The notes beneath the pieces were generated by a model. It did not search any database and was not told where the DNA came from. It saw only the letters and a program-made list of their open reading frames with translations. From positions 310,001 to 374,000 of the forward strand of contig NZ_FOJU01000001.1 of assembly GCF_900111875.1 (NCBI RefSeq): 64,000 nt of DNA, in the 5' to 3' direction. Position 1 is the stretch's first letter; the number at the start of each line of letters is the position of its first letter. The stretch comes from Poseidonocella pacifica (lineage in GTDB: Bacteria > Pseudomonadota > Alphaproteobacteria > Rhodobacterales > Rhodobacteraceae). The position numbers and the translations under genes were made by a program. Below, piece after piece: positions 28,386 to 36,561 of the stretch.

Positions 28386-29419
28386 CGATGCAACCCAATT
28401 GTTTTCAAGAAATTCAGTTCTGGAATGCTTATCGAGGGTAGTTTACCCAGATTATCATACAGGCCGCGATATTCCTCTAGAGAAAGCAGGTTCGATACCT
28501 TTTCTGCGTGCTTTCTGGTGCAGTAAGAGTGTAACTCGGCGATGTTCCCTAGGCCTTTGAGAAAGTTGATTTCATCTCTGAGAACGACATCTCTTTCTCT
28601 AATTTCCAAGTCTTTGACTTGAGAGTCATTTCTATCCTGCCAATAAGATTCCGAGAATTCGCGATCTTCTCGGTTCACGTCACCTCTCTCGCATTTTACT
28701 ATATAACTTTCCTTGGATCTCAATGCATAGTGGTTCAGGGACGCGAATTGCCTTACGCCTTTTGCCGGAAATTTTCGAATCCTATTCCGAGTTCTGGCAT
28801 AAGAAAAGCTGTCGGGCACTTGGTTTCCAGAGCCATCAGTCCATCGTAGTCCAAGTATATGACCCTCTCTGCCGAAAGGTCGATGCGCACCAAAATACTT
28901 GAGGGGAAAATCGGCCCGGACAAGCGTCTTAACTTCCTGAGATGTTTGATCGGCCCAGATATCTTCGGCGTGCGTCATGCAAAACTGAGCCGTGACGGGT
29001 TCGTCGCGGAAATGATCCACGCCGGAATTTGCAAAGAACCGAAATGTAAGAGAAATCGCCGAAGGATTCCCACAGGCCTCAATGAGGGATGGAAAATTAC
29101 GCGCACCGACCGTTATCGATGGGAACTCATCCACATCCGCAATCCAGATCCAGTCTGATGCGCGGGTTTGTTGGTCACGGGCGGCATCCTTCAGAGCTTC
29201 CATTTGATAGTTTCTGCCCTCGGCCGGGTTTGGTTTGTGGCGAACAATGCCTAGCTCTTGCAGGGCATCGAGAAGTTGCTCAGTGCCGTCATCACAATCG
29301 TTACTATAGAATAGAAAGTCGGTTACGCCGATAAGCCGGTGGAAAGCAATCCACTCAAGCAGGAATGGGCCTTCATTCTTGACGCAAGTCACTGCGGATA
29401 TTTTGAGCTTATCAGCCAT
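28382..29419 (-). CDS. Glycosyltransferase family 2, PF13704-like (operon gene 1)
   Basis: 345 residues. VTCVKNEGPFLLEWIAF, YSNDCDDGT and the DXD-like ADVDEF mark the Glyco_tranf_2_4 family. The LNHYALRSKESY segment matches the ones in the two paralogues downstream. It is the first gene of a five-gene minus-strand operon in which every start overlaps the preceding stop. Codon use and base composition are clearly more AT-rich than in the flanking housekeeping genes, suggesting acquisition by transfer. Confidence 0.87.
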   Translation of the reverse strand: MADKLKISAVTCVKNEGPFLLEWIAFHRLIGVTDFLFYSNDCDDGTEQLLDALQELGIVRHKPNPAEGRNYQMEALKDAARDQQTRASDWIWIADVDEFPSITVGARNFPSLIEACGNPSAISLTFRFFANSGVDHFRDEPVTAQFCMTHAEDIWADQTSQEVKTLVRADFPLKYFGAHRPFGREGHILGLRWTDGSGNQVPDSFSYARTRNRIRKFPAKGVRQFASLNHYALRSKESYIVKCERGDVNREDREFSESYWQDRNDSQVKDLEIRERDVVLRDEINFLKGLGNIAELHSYCTRKHAEKVSNLLSLEEYRGLYDNLGKLPSISIPELNFLKTIGLHR

Positions 29420-29823
29420 CTATTTCACACGGTCTTTTGAAAGTGCCTGGGGTTACTGGAGTTCTGCGGTGAGGATGGGGATGACAATAGAAGTTACCAG
29501 TTTCGCCATTTGGAGCCAGCTTAGTGCGCGGCAGGTTGGATCATTCGGAGGCTTTCACCGCGCAGCTTGGAGCAGGAGGAACGACGGTGCAAGCTATCGT
29601 GGAAACCACAGCACGCCGAGGCCCCGGCTCTGCGAGGAAACCATCCCCCCGCGAGCCTTTTTCCCCGGGGAGCCACCTTGATGGCGGGGCTTCTGACGTT
29701 GCGGCGCGGTCTTGGTTGACGTAGGGGCGCATTGCGGTGGAACACTTGCGTGTCGAGGCGTTTGCAAACATTCTGAACGCAATGGAGAAGGTGCCCGAGA
29801 ACAGGGTGCAGCGGGAGGAATAC
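29420..29823. other. 400-base gap between the glycan operon and the acyl-CoA synthetase gene
   Basis: Divergent region that must contain promoters for the minus-strand glycan operon and the plus-strand acyl-CoA synthetase gene. No clear -35/-10 pair was recognised. It includes one short ORF with a strong ribosome-binding site (listed separately) and a C/G-rich stretch near 29645-29670. Two long frames cross it, but neither resembles a known protein. Base composition rises from AT-rich to GC-rich across the gap, marking the edge of the unusual segment. Confidence 0.5.
29587..29724 (+). CDS. Possible small ORF, 45 residues, unknown
   Basis: GTG at 29587 is preceded by AGGAGG (29574-29579) at a 7-base distance, the best ribosome-binding site in the gap. 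The product would be basic (AIVETTARRGPGSARK at its N-terminal end), with no membrane segment or known motif. It may be a real small protein, a leader for the synthetase gene, or a chance match. Confidence 0.3.
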   Translation: MQAIVETTARRGPGSARKPSPREPFSPGSHLDGGASDVAARSWLT

Positions 29824-31725
29824 ATGAAGACCACGGGCTTTACCGGCTTCACAAGTGCGGCAGACAAGCAATCTATTGAGGCCGAAATGTCCTGGGAGGC
29901 GCGGGGCCTTCCTCAGACGATGTACGATTTCCTCTCGCTTGCGAAACTGAACTACAGCAGGCGTCCCGCCTGCTCGTTCCAGATCACGTCTGGACCTACG
30001 GACAAGGCCGAAACCCTCACGTGGGAAGAGGTGCACGCCGGCGCTTGCCAAACGGCGAACCTTCTTCGTGATCTCGGGGTGCAAGAATACGATACCGTTG
30101 CCTACATGCTGCCGAACTGCAACGAGGCGGTGTTGAGCCTGCTGGGCGGTTCAATCGCGGGGATCGTGAGCCCGCTCAATCCTTTGCTGGATGCCGAACA
30201 GATTGCTGCGATTCTTCGGGAGACGAATGCAAAGGTTCTGATCACGCTGAAGAGCTTCCCCAAATCGGATGTGGCTCAGAAGGCGGCAGAGGCCGTCCGC
30301 CTCGCACCTAATGTCGAGACTATTCTCGAAATCGACCTTTTGCGCTATCTGTCCGGTGCCAAGCGTTTGATCGTGCCGATGATCAGGCCGAAAAATAAGG
30401 TTCAGCATCATGCGAAGGTTCTGGATTTCCATCGAGAGATTGCGCGCCAGCCTTCCGAGCTGAAGTTCGAAGATTCAAGCGGCGACCGGGTTGGGGCATA
30501 CTTCCATACGGGCGGCACGACCGGCATGCCCAAGGTCGCACAACACAAGTACTCGGGCATGATTTACAACGGCTGGATTGGTTCTCGGCTGATCTTTTCG
30601 GCAGAAGACAATATCATGTGCCCTCTGCCTCTCTTCCACGTCTTTGCATGTCATGTGATCTTCATGTCCGCGATCGCATCAGGGGCCCACGTCGTGTTTC
30701 CGACGCCCCAAGGATACCGGGGTGACGGCGTTTTCGACAATTTCTGGAAGCTGGTCGAACGATGGAAAATCTCCTTCATCATCACCGTTCCTACAGCCGT
30801 GTCCGCCCTGATGCAGCGGCCTGTTGATGCGGATGTTTCTTCGGTCAAGACCGCATTCTCGGGCTCGGCACCTATGCCGATGGAGCTTTTTCGCCGCTTC
30901 GAGTCGGCAGCGGGCGTCACGATCGTCGAAGGATACGGGTTGACCGAGGCGACATGCCTTGTGTCGTGCAACCCGCCATCGGGCGAAAAAAAGGTCGGAT
31001 CGGTGGGCATACCGTTCCCCCACACAGATGTCCGGATCATCAAGCAAACCGAGAATGGTCCGATAGAGTGTGAAACTGACGAGGTTGGCGAGATCTGTAT
31101 AGCAAGCCCGGGCGTCTTTGCCGGCCATACCTATACGGATCCAGAGAAGAACCGCGATCTGTTCTATACCGATGCCCACCTTCGAACGGGCGATCTTGGT
31201 CGGCTTGACGAAGATGGCTACCTCTGGATCACGGGTCGGCGAAAGGATCTCATCATCCGCGGCGGCCATAACATTGACCCAGCCGAGATCGAAGAAGCAT
31301 TGCTTGGCCATCCCGCCGTTGCTTTTGCAGGGGCAATAGGGCAGCCCGATGCGCATTCAGGGGAACTGCCTTGTGCCTATGTGGAACTGTGCGACGGTGC
31401 TTCGGTCTCCGAAAAAGAGCTTCTAGACTTTGCGAATGAACGAATTCATGAGCGTGCGGCACGACCAAAGTATCTCGAGATCCTGCCGGAACTTCCCAAG
31501 ACTGCAGTGGGCAAGGTATTCAAGCCCGATCTCCGCAGAAGTGCGATTTCACGGGTTTATTCGGAGGCGCTTGCGCATGCAGGGGTCGCCGCGCGTGTCA
31601 CATCAGTCGTCGATGACAAGAAGCGCGGCCTCGTGGCACGTATCGAAAAGACTGGCACTGTAGAAGATGGCGCGGTCGAACGCGCGCTCGCAGCATTCAC
31701 CCGCCCATGGGAATGGGCGGGCTGA
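29824..31725 (+). CDS. Acyl-CoA synthetase (AMP-forming)
   Basis: 633 residues of the ANL superfamily. The phosphate-binding loop is HTGGTTGMPK, the adenylate motif is EGYGLTEAT, and the C-terminal hinge and catalytic region has TGDLGRLDEDGYLWITGRRKD and the catalytic lysine in PKTAVGKVFK. The acyl substrate cannot be told; length and the extended N-terminus suit medium/long-chain or aryl acids. ATG 29824 with GGGAGGAA upstream is preferred to GTG 29737. It stands alone, convergent with tonB. Confidence 0.92.
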   Translation: MKTTGFTGFTSAADKQSIEAEMSWEARGLPQTMYDFLSLAKLNYSRRPACSFQITSGPTDKAETLTWEEVHAGACQTANLLRDLGVQEYDTVAYMLPNCNEAVLSLLGGSIAGIVSPLNPLLDAEQIAAILRETNAKVLITLKSFPKSDVAQKAAEAVRLAPNVETILEIDLLRYLSGAKRLIVPMIRPKNKVQHHAKVLDFHREIARQPSELKFEDSSGDRVGAYFHTGGTTGMPKVAQHKYSGMIYNGWIGSRLIFSAEDNIMCPLPLFHVFACHVIFMSAIASGAHVVFPTPQGYRGDGVFDNFWKLVERWKISFIITVPTAVSALMQRPVDADVSSVKTAFSGSAPMPMELFRRFESAAGVTIVEGYGLTEATCLVSCNPPSGEKKVGSVGIPFPHTDVRIIKQTENGPIECETDEVGEICIASPGVFAGHTYTDPEKNRDLFYTDAHLRTGDLGRLDEDGYLWITGRRKDLIIRGGHNIDPAEIEEALLGHPAVAFAGAIGQPDAHSGELPCAYVELCDGASVSEKELLDFANERIHERAARPKYLEILPELPKTAVGKVFKPDLRRSAISRVYSEALAHAGVAARVTSVVDDKKRGLVARIEKTGTVEDGAVERALAAFTRPWEWAG

Positions 31726-31732
31726 GCCGGGT

Positions 31733-32626
31733 TCAGTATTCGAAATTCAAGGTTACTGCAAAGGCGTAGACACTGTCAGTCAATTCCTTGGGCGCAGCAG
31801 GGAAGCGTTTGACGGAACGGGCGGCGTTCAACGCGGCGCGGTCAAGAGACGGCTGGCCCGAAGAGCGGATGAGTTGCGCCCCGGCCAGACGTCCATCACG
31901 AGATACCGTAATCTGTAGCTGAGCCCTGCCGGTGGCGCCTGACGCTTCGCGTGGGTATCGTTTGCGGCGTTCTACGTGCCGACTGATCTGGGCCCCCCAA
32001 CGCGCAAGATGTGTCTGCATCTGACCACGTGTGATGGACGCGTTGGCGCTTTGTTGTGCCGCGCCAGCATTACTGCCGCCGCCGCTGCCAGCGGCGCGCT
32101 GTGCCTCGCTCGGTGCGCTTCTTGCCGCGGGCTTTTTCTTTGGCTCTGGCTTCGGCTTCGCGAGATTGTCCGGTCGAAGGACAGGCGGGATCGATGCCCG
32201 TTCCGCAGTGACGACTGGCTCGGGTTCCGGCTTAGGTTCTGGTTCCGGCTCTGGAGGCGGTGGCGGTTGGGTGATGCTGCGGTCGACCGGTGGGGGCGCC
32301 TCAGTCATTTGCGGAAGCGCGAGGCCACTGGGCGTAACCGGCTGGGGTACGGCTTCGAGGGCAAGTTCAATCTTCGGTGCCTCCGCGACCGGTTCGGGGG
32401 GCGGCGCGGGAGCCATCTCGATTGGCTCTGCGGGGGCCTCCGGGGGCCGTTCCCATTCCTCGACCAATTCGCCCATCTGCGCGCTTGCCGCTTGAAGCGA
32501 GACCCGTGCATCTCCGCCTTCACCGGACGCGGCGGCACCTTCGGCCTCGTCCTGCAAGCCGAGAATGGCGAGATGCAGGATGAGCGCGATCGAGAAGAAG
32601 CCGGACGCTTCGAGAAACCGGGTCAT
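31733..32626 (-). CDS. tonB: TonB family energy-transducing protein
   Basis: 297 residues: one N-terminal membrane anchor (FFSIALILHLAILGL), a long Pro/Glu/Lys-rich periplasmic spacer (PEPEPEPKPEPEP near residue 125) and a C-terminal TonB domain (YPREASGATGRAQLQITVS). It would couple the proton-motive force to outer-membrane receptors. The gene follows the exbB-like gene by 63 bases; an exbD gene, normally part of the complex, is not in the gap. Confidence 0.88.
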   Translation of the reverse strand: MTRFLEASGFFSIALILHLAILGLQDEAEGAAASGEGGDARVSLQAASAQMGELVEEWERPPEAPAEPIEMAPAPPPEPVAEAPKIELALEAVPQPVTPSGLALPQMTEAPPPVDRSITQPPPPPEPEPEPKPEPEPVVTAERASIPPVLRPDNLAKPKPEPKKKPAARSAPSEAQRAAGSGGGSNAGAAQQSANASITRGQMQTHLARWGAQISRHVERRKRYPREASGATGRAQLQITVSRDGRLAGAQLIRSSGQPSLDRAALNAARSVKRFPAAPKELTDSVYAFAVTLNFEY

Positions 32627-32689
32627 GCTTGAATACCCTTCGACGGGAATAGCGTATGGGACAAGGGCGCAGGATCGACGTTGAAGAAG

Positions 32690-33403
32690 TTATTCCGCTG
32701 CACGTAGCGCATGGTGGGTCACCGGTTCGAGCGGGCGCAGGAAAATACGTGTCGCATAGTCTTCCATCTCGTGGCGCAGCCGGTCGGCAATGGATTCAAA
32801 CCAAGTCAACGCCATGGAGGCGGGGATCGCAACAGCCATACCGGCGGCGGTGGTCAACAGCGCTTCCCAGATGCCCCCTGCCAGTGTCGCCGGGTCAGCC
32901 CGAGATCCGGCTTCTTGCAATGCCTGAAAGGCCGCGATCATACCAAGGACGGTACCCAGGAGACCCAGAAGCGGTGCAATCGTCGCGATAAGCTCGAGAG
33001 GTCGCAGACCGCTGCGTGCACGCGCCATCAAGCCTCGCGCGACACGCTCTGTCTCTGCCTGCGCTCCGGTATCGTCGAGTGTGGGGTCACGGCGTGCCTC
33101 GATCGCGGCGCGAATAAGGCGGGCACGGCACGTTCGCCGTTGGCCAACCGTGGTAAGTGCGGCCTCCTGATGCCCCAGATCCCACAGCTTGACCGCTTCG
33201 CGCGCGCGACGTCCGCCGCCCCATGCGCCAAGAAGTGCAAGCCGCCAGACCTTCCAAAGAATAAGTGCCAGAGTCACAACCGAAAGTCCCGCGATCAGCC
33301 AGACGACGGGGCCGCCCATGAGCACGGTCTGAAAAAGCTCGCTCTCACCAAAATTGCCAAAGAAGGGAGAAATGTCCGTCAGGACCGTGCCAATCTGTTC
33401 CAA
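32690..33403 (-). CDS. exbB: MotA/TolQ/ExbB proton channel family protein
   Basis: 237 residues with three membrane segments. The conserved ExbB/TolQ core is seen in LIATIAPLLGLLGTVLGMIAAF and GIWEALLTTAAGMAVAIPA. TTG 33403 has AGAGGA six bases upstream and is preferred to the longer TTG 33445. It is followed by tonB and would power it, with an ExbD partner presumably encoded elsewhere. Confidence 0.88.
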   Translation of the reverse strand: MEQIGTVLTDISPFFGNFGESELFQTVLMGGPVVWLIAGLSVVTLALILWKVWRLALLGAWGGGRRAREAVKLWDLGHQEAALTTVGQRRTCRARLIRAAIEARRDPTLDDTGAQAETERVARGLMARARSGLRPLELIATIAPLLGLLGTVLGMIAAFQALQEAGSRADPATLAGGIWEALLTTAAGMAVAIPASMALTWFESIADRLRHEMEDYATRIFLRPLEPVTHHALRAAE

Positions 33404-33547
33404 GTTCCGTCCTCTGCAGATCCCCGAAATGCGGACAGTCCTCAATGGACCAAAGCGGCCCCTCTATCAATCAAGGGCCGCGCCGCGCGGGTCGTCTCGT
33501 TTCATGATACCGGCTGTCCCGCGGGGGATGGCTGAGTGCTGCCGTAT

Positions 33548-33575
33548 ATCCTACTGCTTCTGTCGGGATTGTCAA
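33548..33575 (-). promoter_or_regulatory. Candidate promoter for exbB-tonB
   Basis: On the minus strand, TTGACA (33575-33570), a 16-base spacer and TAGGAT (33553-33548) resemble a housekeeping sigma-70 promoter, 145 bases upstream of the exbB start. It lies just after the kpsM stop. No iron-responsive box was recognised. Confidence 0.4.
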
Positions 33576-33581
33576 ACGCGC

Positions 33582-34403
33582 TCAGCGATCAAGCAGATCC
33601 CGGTGGTAGCGTCGCAAAAGTATCAGGCCCAAGGCAAATAGTATCAGCGGCAAGAGCGTCAGGTAGGGGATCGATACATAGGTCGCATCATAGTTCGAGT
33701 AGAAGCCACGGCGCACGATTCCGACGATATGAACAAGCGGATTATACCACAGATAGGACCGGAACGGCTCCGGCACGCTTTCAAAGACAAAGAAGATGCA
33801 GGACAGGATGAACATGGGCCGCATGACGATTGCCCAGATCTGTTGCCATACGGGATAGGCCGTAAAGAGGTAGCAATTTATCGTGCCGACACCCATCGCC
33901 ATGAGTCCGGCATAGAAGAACCCTTCGACAACGATCCAATAGTCGGGATCTACCCGTGTATCATACATGAGCATGATGCTGGTAAAGAGCAGATAGGCGA
34001 CCAGAATCTGGGTCATCATATTGACGACGAAGCGCGCAATGATGGCGTCGAGAAAGCTGACGGCCGGATAGGTCAGCAGAGGCCGTGAAAACTGTAGGGA
34101 GCCAGCAAGGCGGCCCGAAATCGAGCTGAACAAGTTGAACGGGACCAGACCGGTTGCATAAAATAGCGGGAAATTCACGCCCAAGCCGGGGGAGCGAAAG
34201 CCCGCAGAAAAAACAAGCGTCAGAAGTGTGATTCCGGCGACCGGTTCCAGAACAGCCCAGAGATAGCCTCCGGGCGAGCGCCCATAGGTCGTCGCCATCT
34301 CCCGCAGGACGAGGGCAAAGATGGTGCGCAAGCTCGCAAAGCGCCGCCGAGGGTGCGCGGCATGTCGGGGCAGGGGGGGGAGATGGGAGGCGTTGCTTGG
34401 CAT
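33582..34403 (-). CDS. kpsM: Capsule export ABC transporter permease KpsM
   Basis: 273 residues, six membrane segments, ABC-2 type polysaccharide exporter. Family marks include REMATTYGRSPGGYLWA at the N-terminus and YNPLVHIVGIVRRGFY near the C-terminus. ATG 34403 is chosen because the longer frame would run through the divergent kpsE-like gene. It is divergent from kpsE-kpsT, with 84 bases between the starts, so the transporter halves are read from opposite strands. Confidence 0.92.
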   Translation of the reverse strand: MPSNASHLPPLPRHAAHPRRRFASLRTIFALVLREMATTYGRSPGGYLWAVLEPVAGITLLTLVFSAGFRSPGLGVNFPLFYATGLVPFNLFSSISGRLAGSLQFSRPLLTYPAVSFLDAIIARFVVNMMTQILVAYLLFTSIMLMYDTRVDPDYWIVVEGFFYAGLMAMGVGTINCYLFTAYPVWQQIWAIVMRPMFILSCIFFVFESVPEPFRSYLWYNPLVHIVGIVRRGFYSNYDATYVSIPYLTLLPLILFALGLILLRRYHRDLLDR

Positions 34404-34487
34404 CGTTGCTCTCTGGTCTTTGCGCCCGGTTTTCGGTAGCAATAGCACAATCGAGGCGGGAATAAACCAGAAGGCGGAGCGCTCAGC

Positions 34488-35882
34488 TTGAACGAAGAAC
34501 CGACCCCCCCAAAGACGAATGCAGATCGAGCGGAGAAGGCAGGCGAAGACAAGCTGCCGCGGCCACGGCCGGGTTTGGATCCTGCCTCCACGCCCTTGAA
34601 AGGTCCGAAGCGGGCAAGAGCGCAGAAAGCCAAGCTTGCACGAGCCGAAGCTGCCAAGCCCAAAGCCCCCGCTACTGAACAAACTGTCGACGCAAAGGCG
34701 CCAGAAACCGATGCCGCGCCCAAAGCGGCGCCAGCGGCGCGGGAAGCGGAGCCTGTTCCTCCTCCGGCGCAGCCCGCGCGCATTCGCAAGCGGCACTATG
34801 CCGTCCTGTTGAGCTTCATTCTTGTAGTGCTCACCCCCGTGCTGGCGGGCGGATTCTACCTCTGGGTCGTTGCCGCCGATCAGTATGCCTCCAAGGTCGG
34901 TTTCTCGGTCCGCAAGGAGGAGATGAGTTCCGCAGTAGAGCTTTTGGGGGGGATCACCGAACTCTCCGGGTCAAGTTCGTCAGACACCGATATTCTCTAT
35001 GAGTTCATTCAGAGCCAAAAACTTGTTGATACGCTGAACCGCAGCCTCAACCTCGCGGAAATATGGTCTCGCCCTGAGTATGATCCGGTCTTTGCCTATC
35101 AGGGGGGAACGATCGAGGATCTCGTGATGTACTGGGGCCGCATGGTCAGGGTGAACTACGATACGATGAGCGGTTTGATCGAAGTGCGTGTGCTGGCATT
35201 CGACCCCGAAGATGCCACTCGCATCGCGGACGGAATTTTCGCCGAGAGTTCCAACATGATCAATGAGCTTTCGGCCATCGCGCGCGAAGATGCTGTTTCA
35301 TATGCGCGAGAGGAGCTTGACCGCTCTCTGGAGCGCCTCAAGGAGACACGCGCCGCGGTCACGCGCTTTCGCAATCAATACCAGATGGTCGATCCCACCT
35401 CCGACCTTCAGGCGCAGGCCTCGCTGCTCGGCTCGCTTCAGGCACAGCTTGCGGAGACTCTGATCGAACTTGATTTCCTTGAAGAGATCACAAGACCGAA
35501 CGATCCGCGCCTTGCACAGGCAAAGCGGCGCGTGGAGGTCATCGAGAACCGGATTGCCGATGAGCGTCAGAAGCGGGGGCTCGTCAACGAGGATACCAGC
35601 GGAAACGAAAGGTTCTCGACACTGGTCGGAGAATACGAAGGCCTGATCGTCGAACGTGAGTTTGCCGAGCAAAGCTATGTATCTGCTCTGGCGACATCGG
35701 ATGCCGCAAAGGCGGAAGCGCGCAGAAAGAGCCGGTATCTAGCCGCTTATATGAAGCCGACGAGAGCCGAACGGGCGGAGTATCCCCGTCGCGGATTGAC
35801 GCTGTCCCTGTTCGCTCTTTTCATCACGCTGATCTGGGGGATTGGGGTTCTGATCACATATTCTCTACGGGACCGTCGCTAG
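34488..35882 (+). CDS. Capsule polysaccharide export inner-membrane protein, KpsE-like
   Basis: 464 residues: a cytoplasmic Pro/Ala/Lys-rich N-terminal region of about 100 residues, one membrane segment (about 104-125), a long periplasmic part with coiled-coil stretches (REELDRSLERLKETRAAV), and a second membrane segment near the C-terminus (about 438-458). This is the polysaccharide co-polymerase topology of KpsE, with the N-terminal tail longer than in E. coli KpsE. It starts at TTG 34488 after AGGCGGAG. kpsT follows after 3 bases. Confidence 0.85.
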   Translation: MNEEPTPPKTNADRAEKAGEDKLPRPRPGLDPASTPLKGPKRARAQKAKLARAEAAKPKAPATEQTVDAKAPETDAAPKAAPAAREAEPVPPPAQPARIRKRHYAVLLSFILVVLTPVLAGGFYLWVVAADQYASKVGFSVRKEEMSSAVELLGGITELSGSSSSDTDILYEFIQSQKLVDTLNRSLNLAEIWSRPEYDPVFAYQGGTIEDLVMYWGRMVRVNYDTMSGLIEVRVLAFDPEDATRIADGIFAESSNMINELSAIAREDAVSYAREELDRSLERLKETRAAVTRFRNQYQMVDPTSDLQAQASLLGSLQAQLAETLIELDFLEEITRPNDPRLAQAKRRVEVIENRIADERQKRGLVNEDTSGNERFSTLVGEYEGLIVEREFAEQSYVSALATSDAAKAEARRKSRYLAAYMKPTRAERAEYPRRGLTLSLFALFITLIWGIGVLITYSLRDRR

Positions 35883-35885
35883 GCG

Positions 35886-36557
35886 ATGATCCGGTTCGAG
35901 CATCTCCGTAAGGAGTTTGTCCTTCAAGGCAATCGCAAGGTCGTGGTTCGCGATGCGAATATCGTTTTCCCGACGGGGCGCTGCGTCGGCCTTCTGGGCC
36001 GGAACGGTGCCGGGAAGTCCACGCTTCTCAAGATGATCGCCGGGACGTCCGATCCCACATCGGGGCGGATTACATCCACGGGCACGATCTCTTGGCCAGT
36101 AGGGTTCGCGGGCTCATTCCACCCTGAACTCTCTGGCGCGCAAAATGCGCGCTTCATCGCACGGGTTTATGGGGTCGACACTGATGAGTTGAGCGCGTTC
36201 GTGGAAGCCTTCGCCGGTCTTGGCGCACACTATCATTTGCCTTTCCGATCCTACTCCGCGGGGATGCGGTCGCGCTTGGCATTCGGTGTGTCGATGGCTG
36301 TTCCTTTTGACACGTATCTGGTCGACGAAGTGACATCTGTGGGGGATGCCGCTTTCCGGCAACGGAGTTCCGAGGTGCTCCATGCCCGATTGAAAGAGGC
36401 GGGTGCGATCGTCGTAAGCCACGGGTTGGGTCTCATTCGCGACATTTGTGATTCAGGTGTCGTTCTCGAAGGTGGAGAGTTGACCTATTATGAGGACGTC
36501 GAGGAAGCCATCGCGCGCCATACCGAGAACATGGCCAAAGGCTCCCCGCCTGCCTGA
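35886..36557 (+). CDS. kpsT: Capsule export ABC transporter ATPase KpsT
   Basis: 223 residues. Walker A GRNGAGKST, signature-like YSAGMRSRLAFG and Walker B TYLVDEV match KpsT/Wzt-type ATPases without a C-terminal carbohydrate-binding domain. It would power KpsM. It starts at ATG 35886, 3 bases after the kpsE-like stop, and is followed convergently by a glycosyltransferase gene after 4 bases. Confidence 0.93.
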   Translation: MIRFEHLRKEFVLQGNRKVVVRDANIVFPTGRCVGLLGRNGAGKSTLLKMIAGTSDPTSGRITSTGTISWPVGFAGSFHPELSGAQNARFIARVYGVDTDELSAFVEAFAGLGAHYHLPFRSYSAGMRSRLAFGVSMAVPFDTYLVDEVTSVGDAAFRQRSSEVLHARLKEAGAIVVSHGLGLIRDICDSGVVLEGGELTYYEDVEEAIARHTENMAKGSPPA

Positions 36558-36561
36558 CCGA

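Noticed and set aside
29521-30084. 187-codon minus-strand frame over the start of the acyl-CoA synthetase gene
   Set aside because: It covers the synthetase ribosome-binding site and N-terminus and resembles no family; judged a shadow frame.
32627-32689. Possible exbD remnant between exbB and tonB
   Set aside because: All three minus-strand frames were read; none resembles the ExbD N-terminus or membrane segment.
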